A stretch of 6,426 nucleotides of DNA from Deltaproteobacteria bacterium UBA2957 (GTDB taxonomy: Bacteria; Myxococcota_A; UBA796), in assembly GCA_002348535.1 (NCBI GenBank), contig DEBL01000304.1, positions 1 through 6,426 on the forward strand, given 5' to 3'. The position numbers and the translations under genes were made by a program. Within the stretch, counting starts at the first letter, position 1. Every line of letters starts with the position of its first letter. The notes beneath the pieces were generated by a model. It saw only the letters and a program-made list of their open reading frames with translations, searched no databases and was not told where the DNA came from. Shown piece by piece: positions 1 through 5,816 of the stretch.

Positions 1-31
1 GCTGATGCTCTACCAACTGAGCTATTCCCGC
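1..31 (-). tRNA. tRNA-Gly, 5' part only (cut by window edge)
   Basis: On the minus strand the 31 bases form the 5' half of a tRNA: a 7-nt acceptor strand GCGGGAA, then TA, a D-arm with GCTC/GAGC stem and AGTTGGTA loop, and the first side of the anticodon stem (TCAGC). The anticodon, T-arm and 3' end lie beyond position 1. Identity is inferred: the acceptor and D-arm resemble bacterial tRNA-Gly, the TCAGC stem fits the UCC isoacceptor, and the Thr-Tyr-Gly order fits the conserved cluster. The gene lies 17 nt downstream of tRNA-Tyr, so the two are almost certainly processed from one transcript. Confidence 0.8.
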
Positions 32-48
32 ATAAAAATCCTTAGGAG

Positions 49-134
49 TGGTGGGGGCGAGTGGATTTGAACCACTGTAGGCGAAAGCCGGCGGGTTTAC
101 AGCCCGCTCCCTTTGACCGCTCGGGCACACCCCC
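49..134 (-). tRNA. tRNA-Tyr (anticodon GUA)
   Basis: This 86-nt class II tRNA has a long variable arm. The acceptor strands GGGGGTG and CGCCCCC pair with one G-T wobble, followed by discriminator A and an encoded CCA end. The anticodon stem is GCGGG/CCCGC around the loop CTGTAAA, giving anticodon GTA. The variable arm contains GGCTTTCGCC and the T-arm is AGTGG-TTCAAAT-CCACT. It is the middle gene of a minus-strand tRNA cluster, 69 nt downstream of tRNA-Thr. Confidence 0.97.
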
Positions 135-203
135 GCACTCTAAGGTAGTCAACCGACACCGAGGCGCCGGAATCGACTAAAATCAATGGTAATAAAGAAC
201 GTC

Positions 204-279
204 TGGTGCTGGTGAAGGGACTTGAACCCCCAACCGACGGTTTACAAAACCGTTGCTCTACCAATTGAGCTACACCAGC
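204..279 (-). tRNA. tRNA-Thr (anticodon UGU)
   Basis: This 76-nt tRNA includes an encoded CCA. Acceptor strands GCTGGTG and CACCAGC pair perfectly, with discriminator A. The D-arm is GCTC/GAGC and the anticodon stem ACGGT/ACCGT encloses the loop TTTGTAA, giving anticodon TGT. The T-arm is GGGGG-TTCAAGT-CCCTT, whose second strand closes with one wobble pair. It is the promoter-proximal gene of the Thr-Tyr-Gly cluster. In E. coli the same order (thrU-tyrU-glyT) precedes thrT and tufB. Confidence 0.97.
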
Positions 280-414
280 AAGGCTGAGGTTTGTGCACTC
301 GGAAATACACTCACCGCAGGGCCCCGGCGGTTTAACCAGTCCGGCGGAGGGGGCAAGCCTTATGATCCCCCTTGATTGCTTGGAGTCACGGAGTTGTAAC
401 GAAAAGGAAAGCCG
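280..414 (-). other. Intergenic leader between the LolA-like gene and the tRNA cluster
   Basis: These 135 bp contain no credible gene. Read on the minus strand I find no strong hairpin plus T-run after the upstream stop codon, so read-through from the protein operon into the tRNAs is possible. A tRNA promoter is expected here. The best candidate is TTGCCC (356-351) with a poor -10 TAAACC (334-329) at 16-nt spacing, followed by a very GC-rich stretch near 320-328 that would suit a stringently controlled discriminator. The -10 match is only three of six bases, so this promoter is a weak inference. Confidence 0.3.
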
Positions 415-1527
415 CTATCGCTTTTTACCGCGCAGAATTTCAGGTTCGCCGAACAAACTCTCGTCCAAGACCGGGTCGACCTCAAGCGACTCCACGACCA
501 CCTCTTCCACCAATCCTCCGTTCCGCTCCACGCGCACCCGGAATGGGACCATGACATCCTCGGCGACCACCTTGTAGTTCGAAAACTCGAACGTCACCCG
601 ACCTCCACGTGTGACCCACGTCACTCGGCTTAAGAGACCCGACTCTTCTGCAAACAGCGCCCCTTCCATGGGGTTGAGTTCTTCTCCTGCCTTCGGTACC
701 AGACGCAGGTGGGGAACTCCGGTGTGATTTACCCGACCCGAGGTGACAAGGTGACGCCACTCCGAGGCCTCTTTGATGTCGGTCGCAAACCCGAGAGGAA
801 TGGACAAGAGACCGGTCTCCGGGGCGAAGCGTGCAAGCATTTCCGCCGCCTGAAGGGCGTCTCGATCGCGCACGAGCGCATGGGTCGCCACCCAAGCCTT
901 GCCCCCAGCCCCGAGAACCACCGTGTTTGAGACTCCATCGCCTTTCAGCATGTCAACCTCAAGGCGCGCTCTGTCCGCGCTACGGTAATACCGATGCCGA
1001 ATCTTCCAGTCCTTTTCACCAACCACCGTCTTTGACGTAAACTCGAATCGGAGGGTGTTGGCCTTGGCCAACGCACGCGAACCGCCCGACCGACCTCCGT
1101 GGGCCTTCGATGCCGTTTTCAAGACGCTCCCGGCCGAGGGCAAACCGCCTTCCTCGAGCTTCGGTTCAGCAACCGCCGACGCTGCGGGACCGGCATCGTC
1201 CCCAACCGTCGCAACGATCTCCCGTTTGTATCCCAAGCCCTCAACGACTTGGACGGGACCCTGATCCGAAGAGAACGACTGCGCCGCAAGGAGCGCACTC
1301 TCTCGGTCCTCGAATCCATCCAACCGAACGACGTACCGCCACCCGGATCCGCGCACAAATCGACGACTGACACGCATGTGCTCACCGTCTGGACCGTACT
1401 CAAGCAAGGCCGAATCGGCCGCCTCGCGGCTTTCATGCTCCGACAGTTCGAGAAAAAACACGCCCGCCTCTGCGGCAGAAACCAGACACACAGTCCAAAG
1501 GGCGACGATGGCGAGCAACTTCTTCAC
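415..1527 (-). CDS. Exported protein with SPOR-like N-terminal and LolA-like C-terminal region
   Basis: This 370-residue protein starts with a Sec-type signal peptide (MKKLLAIVAL onward, hydrophobic to about residue 18) with a likely signal peptidase I site after A19-E20-A21. Residues 23-106 resemble a SPOR-type fold: two alternating beta-strand/helix units, including GWRYVVRLDGF at 62-72 followed by a helix. SPOR domains bind denuded peptidoglycan glycans. A low-complexity Ala/Gly/Ser linker (about 107-156) leads to residues 157-362, whose strand pattern and ending (VMVPFRVRV, then VDPVLDESLFGEP) look like the LolA/LolB-type lipoprotein-carrier fold. Start is GTG at 1527, 9 bp after the protease stop; GGGAAGG (1546-1540) is the likely ribosome site, 12 nt away. 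The stop is TAG. Role in envelope lipid or lipoprotein handling is inferred; both domain calls are by eye and the exact function is unknown. Confidence 0.85.
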   Translation of the reverse strand: MKKLLAIVALWTVCLVSAAEAGVFFLELSEHESREAADSALLEYGPDGEHMRVSRRFVRGSGWRYVVRLDGFEDRESALLAAQSFSSDQGPVQVVEGLGYKREIVATVGDDAGPAASAVAEPKLEEGGLPSAGSVLKTASKAHGGRSGGSRALAKANTLRFEFTSKTVVGEKDWKIRHRYYRSADRARLEVDMLKGDGVSNTVVLGAGGKAWVATHALVRDRDALQAAEMLARFAPETGLLSIPLGFATDIKEASEWRHLVTSGRVNHTGVPHLRLVPKAGEELNPMEGALFAEESGLLSRVTWVTRGGRVTFEFSNYKVVAEDVMVPFRVRVERNGGLVEEVVVESLEVDPVLDESLFGEPEILRGKKR

Positions 1528-1536
1528 CGGGTGGTA

Positions 1537-2691
1537 TTACCTTCCCGTCGTCTGCCGGTCCAATCGATCGGCCATCACTTTACGCAACTCCTCAATTATG
1601 GACGGATCGATGGGCTGACCTTGTGCGTCCACCCACCCCAGCTTGTCGAGCTGAAAGCCTTCGATCTCAATGGGCGCAGGCATGAAGCTGAGTCCGAACG
1701 TGACTGCCGTCACCGCGGCGAATCCACATGCTCGTTTGGACGGGGGCGGGTCCTCTGGCACAGGCAAGCTCACCCATGCCCCCATCGCATACAGCAAGAG
1801 CGCCCAGAACGCCCACCCGGTCCACAAGAGGCCAGCCACCAACGCTGCAGCCAACAGGATGCGTGAAACAACCGGTGCCCACCGGGGTGCAAGTGCGTTC
1901 AAAATGTGCCCCCCGTCGAGCTGCCCTATTGGGATAAGATTGATGGCGGTCAGCAAACACCCAACCCATCCCGCGGTCGCCAACGGGTCGAGACTTGCGT
2001 AGCGCGAGGGCGGCGCATCCATCAGTCCGATGCCAACCGCATCCATGACCAGCGGGTTGGCGAGAATCATCAATGGAATCTCGGTCGGCTCGACTCCCGC
2101 ACCGGTCCACTCGCCAATCCATGTAAAGATCCGATCGACGGCAGACGGTTCTGGCACCGGCGCACGCAACGCATCGAGGAGGGCTGGCTCCCAAGTCAAC
2201 TGAGGCACGGCATGCTCCACCGTGTTCGGCAGCCCCAGCGCAATGGCAATGACCGCCACAACAAAACCAGCCAACGGACCCGCAGCAGCCATTTCAAGTA
2301 ACGCCGTGCGGGACGGCGGGAGACTTCGCAACCGAATGACCGCCCCGAACGTACCAAACGCTGCAGGAAACGGGATAAAATACGGGAGGGACAAGGAAAA
2401 ACCGTGCGCTTTGGCCACCCAATAATGAGCCATTTCGTGGGCCAAAAGAATTGCCATCAGTGCGCCAGCGAACTGGATCGATGCTTTCGCGGCCTCGAGG
2501 TCCACCAACGGATTGCTGCCCGTCCACTGAAACCCGTAGACCATGAACACACAAAGAAACGTAGCGATGAACAGCCCGATTGACCGTCGTTGTTCTGCTT
2601 TGAATTGGTTCTCTGCGTTGCTTTCGCCTGTCTCAGTCAATCTGCTGAACTCGGAGTTCGTACGGACCCGTTTCCGTGCCGGCACCGACAA
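1537..2691 (-). CDS. M50 family (site-2 protease-like) intramembrane zinc metalloprotease
   Basis: This 384-residue polytopic membrane protein cleaves, by family, substrate helices within the inner membrane, often in regulated intramembrane proteolysis. The zinc motif HEMAH is at residues 85-89 (H85, H89 ligands, E86 catalytic) inside a hydrophobic helix; the third ligand D259 sits in NLIPIGQLDGGH (251-262). Other family hallmarks are PYFIPF (103-108), GTFGA (113-117) and AGPLAG (137-142). This arrangement resembles the EGY-type plant plastid and bacterial S2P group rather than RseP: there is no PDZ domain. Hydrophobic segments lie near 38-55, 71-95, 132-154, 238-252, 273-307 and 321-337, followed by a soluble tail. 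The first possible start is TTG at 2691, which overlaps the upstream lipoprotein gene by 59 bp; GTG at 2685 and TTG at 2642 are alternatives. The stop is TAA. Substrate unknown; the operon partners are the obvious candidates. Confidence 0.95.
   Translation of the reverse strand: MSVPARKRVRTNSEFSRLTETGESNAENQFKAEQRRSIGLFIATFLCVFMVYGFQWTGSNPLVDLEAAKASIQFAGALMAILLAHEMAHYWVAKAHGFSLSLPYFIPFPAAFGTFGAVIRLRSLPPSRTALLEMAAAGPLAGFVVAVIAIALGLPNTVEHAVPQLTWEPALLDALRAPVPEPSAVDRIFTWIGEWTGAGVEPTEIPLMILANPLVMDAVGIGLMDAPPSRYASLDPLATAGWVGCLLTAINLIPIGQLDGGHILNALAPRWAPVVSRILLAAALVAGLLWTGWAFWALLLYAMGAWVSLPVPEDPPPSKRACGFAAVTAVTFGLSFMPAPIEIEGFQLDKLGWVDAQGQPIDPSIIEELRKVMADRLDRQTTGR
1540..1546 (-). promoter_or_regulatory. 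Ribosome binding site of the SPOR/LolA-like gene
   Basis: The minus strand reads GGGAAGG, which ends directly before the TAA stop codon of the protease gene and lies 12 nt before the GTG start at 1527. It supports the GTG start and suggests that translation of the two genes is coupled. The spacing is longer than optimal. Confidence 0.5.
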
Positions 2692-5600
2692 CGATCACAT
2701 AGCGAGCTCCCCCAGCCAGACTGGTCTCGAGGTACGCTTCCTCTTCTGAATCCCCGCTTTGACCGCCAAGGTTTCGAGTGCGGTCGACGTACGGGTCGTC
2801 GTTTTCATCCAAGGTGTCGGAATCAATCAAATCTTCGGCCTCGTACGGGTCCACATCAGAGAAATCTCCTCCCGCGAGTGAACACTGCATAACCATGACT
2901 TGCTCGAGAAGAGATTGAGGACGCGGTTCATCGAGGTCGAGCACTTCATCCCGGTCCCAGTCCGAGCCACAGGTTGGCGCGCTCCATGCCGTATCCATCA
3001 TCGAACCGGTATCCGACCCTTGCACGCGCCCGCACGGGTCAAAGCCCGGCGACACTCCGGATGCACCGGGTTCGTGACTTACGAACATTTGATAGTACAG
3101 GTACTCGAGCATCGATGCCGGGTAGCCGAAGTCATGGCCTTCGTCGCAGTCGCCTCGGCGTGTTCCGTCCACGCTTGGCGACGGCACATATTGGCTCGGA
3201 ACAACCGCCGCCCACACATCAAATGGCGCCAAGTCGCCATCGGCATTCTCGTACCGCCGGTCAACCGTAATGGCGACGGACACAATCTCATCCGCATCGC
3301 GGTCGGTGAGGTCTAAGAGCCAGCGGTCGGTGTCATACACATCCGCTGCCATCTCCTCGCCCCCGTCGTTAACGGCGAGCGTGACCCCTGCTGTGGAAAT
3401 TGTACCCAACCCTGTGATTGGGCTTCCATCATCGCTCAATGGCGGCAGCGGCATGTTGTTCGCATCGGTGGCCGAGAACACGTTCTCGACCTTGTAGTCG
3501 ACGCTCTCCGGGTCGTGCCAACGAATTAAGACCCCTTTTAGGTCACTGGACGACGACTGAATCTCCAAGGTCGCTGATTCGTAGGGAATGTCCGTAATCC
3601 GGACGACATGAGCGCCGTAGCTTCCCGCGACGTAGCCAAAGAATGGGATTGCAGCGACGTAGGTAAAGTAGTCGGTGTTGCCTAACTTCACTGCATTCTC
3701 TTCAATCTCGGTCGGGTCGTCCGTGGTCCCACCGTCTCGATACAGGTTGTCTCCCGACACATTAATTCCGCGCTGGTACCCATTGGCGCCAAAGTAATCG
3801 CCAGACGACGGCGACGAGGTCGGTGCCTCAATCAGGGTCGGATCTTTGAACAGCGACCACGTTTCTGTATCGACGAAGTCTGCGCCTCCCTCGCCTTCCT
3901 CACCCGTGACAAGCAAGGCCACCTGCCAGGCCACCGCAAGGTCCTTCAACTCTTCTTCCGTTACGGCCTCAATGTTGCACTTTCCAGTGGCATCGGTCTG
4001 CACCAAGTCCGCGAGAATATCCTCGCCATAGGTGTCGACCAGCCATCGGAAGAACAAATACTGGGCCCCACGTTTTGTCGTGCTCAGGATCGAATCTTCA
4101 TCCTCGCCACCCGATTTGCTCGGCGGTGGGGGCTCACCACCACCACCGTCGGGCGATCCACCGTCGCCGTCGGGCGCTCCGGTGTCGCCTCCCTCTTCTT
4201 CGCACTCTTCTTCCTCCTCATCGCCATCAGTCAGACTGTAGAGGTGGGGCGCATCCAAGTAGTCCCAAGCGTCATCATAGAAAATCGCACCGAATCCGAG
4301 CAGGTCGGTAACAACGGCTGCAATTCCCTTCGTCACCCACGTTTCTTCGGCATCCGATTCATTCACGAGTACATGCTGGTTGTATGAGACCAGACCGACC
4401 ATGCCCTGAACAATCCGGCCAGCAAGGTCCATACCGGTGTACTCGTCCACGGTGACCGAGGCGAACGGGTTGAACAGACCATAGGGATCTGGGGCGTAGA
4501 CATAGATGACCTCCTGTTCATCCGAACAGGGGTTTTCGGTGCTGTCGAAGTCATCGAGGTCCGTCTCCGGGTCCGTGTATGACTCCACCAAGGTCTCCCA
4601 ATCGTCCTCGTCGTCGCTGGTGAGAGAGGCTGCGTTGAGAACGGGGCTGATCACAATGCTTACCCGTCCGTTGCCATCCTCGTCCGACGGCTCACCAAGC
4701 AGCGTGGTTACGTTTGGAACAATGTTCGTGTCGACAATGTTGACGATGGTTTCGAGGTCGCAGTTGTCAAACCCGTAGGCGTCATAGGCCGATGGCTCGA
4801 AACCGCCCCCCTCGAGGTCGTCGCAATCGTAATAGCGGTCGATGGGTACATCACCGTCTACCCAGATGGCCGCGTCATCGCCCAAGGCCCAAAGCGTCGC
4901 ATCGATGACCTCGCACTCGGTGTCATCCGACACGTCACGGCGCACGCGAAACACTCGGCGTGCAAGACCGATATCGGTCGAATCCAGAGACGGGGGTGGG
5001 ACCGGATCACCGGCGGCAGTCGTCTCGACAAACTTGGGCTCGCGAGCGGCGCTGGCGTCGGAAGCGTCGGCTTTCGCCTTCGCGGTGGTGTGGCCATGGG
5101 CAGACATTGATGGTGGGGGAGGCTCCCCGCCACCGCCATCGGGGCCGCCACCGTCAGGACCACCGCCACCGTCGGGACCGCCACCGCCATCGGGACCGCC
5201 ACCGCCATCGGGGCCGCCACCATCGGGGCCGCCACCATCCGCGCCCCCACCATCGGGGCCGCCACCGTCTCCCTCCCCTTCTTCCTCATCGACTTCCGCC
5301 GTGGGAATGTAGCGAAGGGTGTAGCCGGCTTCATCGGTGCCGGTATTGACCAACACCAAGTAGAACTCTTGGTCTTGGTTGGAGTCTCCCGAAAGGTCGG
5401 TCAGGTCGATTTGCAACCCTCCCTCACCTTCTTCTGCTTTTTGGGTATCTCCGGGATTGTCGAAGCCTTGGTCGTCTTCTCCACCGGTGTCCTCTGGCGC
5501 AAGCCCCGAGTCATCCGGTTCATCGGGCGGACCAATGTCGGCATCAACATCGGCATCGAGGTCTGGCACCGTCGGCGATCCCGAGTCATCTCCGCCGTCG

Positions 5601-5713
5601 TCAGGCGTCACGTAGTTGCCGCCGCCGGCGAAGTATGGCTTTGGAGGATCTCCACATCCCGCGCTCACGATGAGGGCAGCGACCATTGACCATGACTTCC
5701 AGTTCTTCATCAT
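2633..5713 (-). CDS. Large acidic lipoprotein with degenerate M30-type metallopeptidase-like domain
   Basis: This 1026-residue lipoprotein has a type II signal with lipobox SAGC and lipidated C20. Residues 31-98 form an Asp/Glu/Gly/Pro tether. Residues 99-138 resemble a short beta unit seen in secreted peptidases; 153-196 hold eight P/ADGGG(G) repeats ending in EPPPPS. Residues about 245-600 look like an M30 (hyicolysin-type) peptidase: a Ca-binding-like DEDGNGRV (344-351), then LVSYNQHV and ETWVTKGIA (457-465), and YLFFRWLVDTYG (552-563). The zinc motif is missing: where HExxH is expected there is QGMVG (436-440), and the usual NEG glutamate is K462. An acidic stretch and a second Gly/Pro cassette (496-534) interrupt this domain. 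A beta-rich region (about 640-840) and a PPC-like end (about 990-1024) follow. Ten cysteines besides C20 suggest disulfides. ATG codons occur at 5713 and 5710; the second is better spaced from AAGGTGAG. Likely a non-catalytic surface or periplasmic protein; family assignment is by eye. Confidence 0.9.
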   Translation of the reverse strand: MMKNWKSWSMVAALIVSAGCGDPPKPYFAGGGNYVTPDDGGDDSGSPTVPDLDADVDADIGPPDEPDDSGLAPEDTGGEDDQGFDNPGDTQKAEEGEGGLQIDLTDLSGDSNQDQEFYLVLVNTGTDEAGYTLRYIPTAEVDEEEGEGDGGGPDGGGADGGGPDGGGPDGGGGPDGGGGPDGGGGPDGGGPDGGGGEPPPPSMSAHGHTTAKAKADASDASAAREPKFVETTAAGDPVPPPSLDSTDIGLARRVFRVRRDVSDDTECEVIDATLWALGDDAAIWVDGDVPIDRYYDCDDLEGGGFEPSAYDAYGFDNCDLETIVNIVDTNIVPNVTTLLGEPSDEDGNGRVSIVISPVLNAASLTSDDEDDWETLVESYTDPETDLDDFDSTENPCSDEQEVIYVYAPDPYGLFNPFASVTVDEYTGMDLAGRIVQGMVGLVSYNQHVLVNESDAEETWVTKGIAAVVTDLLGFGAIFYDDAWDYLDAPHLYSLTDGDEEEEECEEEGGDTGAPDGDGGSPDGGGGEPPPPSKSGGEDEDSILSTTKRGAQYLFFRWLVDTYGEDILADLVQTDATGKCNIEAVTEEELKDLAVAWQVALLVTGEEGEGGADFVDTETWSLFKDPTLIEAPTSSPSSGDYFGANGYQRGINVSGDNLYRDGGTTDDPTEIEENAVKLGNTDYFTYVAAIPFFGYVAGSYGAHVVRITDIPYESATLEIQSSSSDLKGVLIRWHDPESVDYKVENVFSATDANNMPLPPLSDDGSPITGLGTISTAGVTLAVNDGGEEMAADVYDTDRWLLDLTDRDADEIVSVAITVDRRYENADGDLAPFDVWAAVVPSQYVPSPSVDGTRRGDCDEGHDFGYPASMLEYLYYQMFVSHEPGASGVSPGFDPCGRVQGSDTGSMMDTAWSAPTCGSDWDRDEVLDLDEPRPQSLLEQVMVMQCSLAGGDFSDVDPYEAEDLIDSDTLDENDDPYVDRTRNLGGQSGDSEEEAYLETSLAGGARYVIVVGAGTETGPYELRVQQID
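4121..4180 (-). repeat. Second Gly/Pro/Asp cassette within the lipoprotein gene
   Basis: This stretch encodes lipoprotein residues 512-531, including PDGGGGEPPPPS (521-532), nearly identical to the end of the larger repeat tract (191-202). It directly follows a run of Glu/Asp (about 496-510, encoded at 4184-4228). It lies between two helices expected to belong to one peptidase-like domain, so it is probably a surface loop insertion. Confidence 0.8.
5126..5257 (-). repeat. In-frame tandem repeat encoding P/ADGGG(G) units
   Basis: Eight tandem units of 15 or 18 bp encode residues 153-196 of the lipoprotein: four PDGGG/ADGGG units and four PDGGGG units, all in phase with the reading frame. Codons vary between units (GGC/GGT, GAT/GAC), so the tract is not a fresh slippage product. 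It ends in EPPPPS and separates the N-terminal beta unit from the peptidase-like region, acting as a flexible linker. Unit lengths are multiples of three, so expansion or loss would change linker length without frameshift. Confidence 0.9.
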
Positions 5714-5721
5714 CTCACCTT
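5714..5721 (-). promoter_or_regulatory. Ribosome binding site of the lipoprotein gene
   Basis: The minus strand reads AAGGTGAG immediately before two consecutive ATG codons. The AGGTG core is only 2 nt from the first ATG (5713) but 5 nt from the second (5710), which favours initiation at the second. The encoded signal peptide is unaffected apart from one methionine. Confidence 0.7.
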
Positions 5722-5768
5722 GGGGTTGCCTGACGGGATCAGGGCAAACATTTCCGTGCTTCCGCCGC

Positions 5769-5774
5769 AGTATA
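5769..5774 (-). promoter_or_regulatory. Possible -10 element upstream of the lipoprotein operon
   Basis: The minus strand reads TATACT, one base from the sigma-70 consensus, about 55 nt before the lipoprotein start. No good -35 lies at 16-18 nt; the closest hexamers (such as TCGCAA, spacer 16) are poor. A consensus-like TTGACT lies at 5810-5805 but is 30 nt away. The gene could therefore have its own promoter or depend on an activator or on read-through from the glycosyltransferase gene. Confidence 0.35.
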
Positions 5775-5816
5775 GCCCCCAGTTGACTGCTTGCGACAGC
5801 CCCGAGTCAATAAACC

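Noticed and set aside
324..347. CCGGCGG repeated at 324-330 and 341-347
   Set aside because: It is a 7-bp direct repeat in a GC-rich gap, not a terminator hairpin with a T-run and not part of a longer array.
1099..1866. Plus-strand open frame of 255 codons
   Set aside because: It lies antisense to the ends of the M50 and SPOR/LolA-like genes, spans their junction, is rich in Arg/His/Pro/Ser without any domain or signal, and has the composition of a GC-rich shadow frame.
3071..3079. HEPGA in the lipoprotein (residues 880-884) as a possible zinc motif
   Set aside because: The second histidine of HExxH is absent and the segment lies far from the peptidase-like region.
2874..3316. Plus-strand frames opposite the lipoprotein C-terminus
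   Set aside because: They lack recognisable motifs and lie wholly antisense to a well-supported coding region.
4121..5257. Repeats as a possible CRISPR array or collagen domain
   Set aside because: Units are 15-18 bp, tandem without spacers and in frame; the protein pattern PDGGG(G) lacks the strict Gly-X-Y triplet of collagen.
4842..5349. Open frames on both strands with Pro/Ser, His/Arg or Val/Ala-Pro repeats
   Set aside because: They are other-frame readings of the PDGGG repeat DNA; the lipoprotein frame alone continues through 1026 codons with a lipobox and domains.
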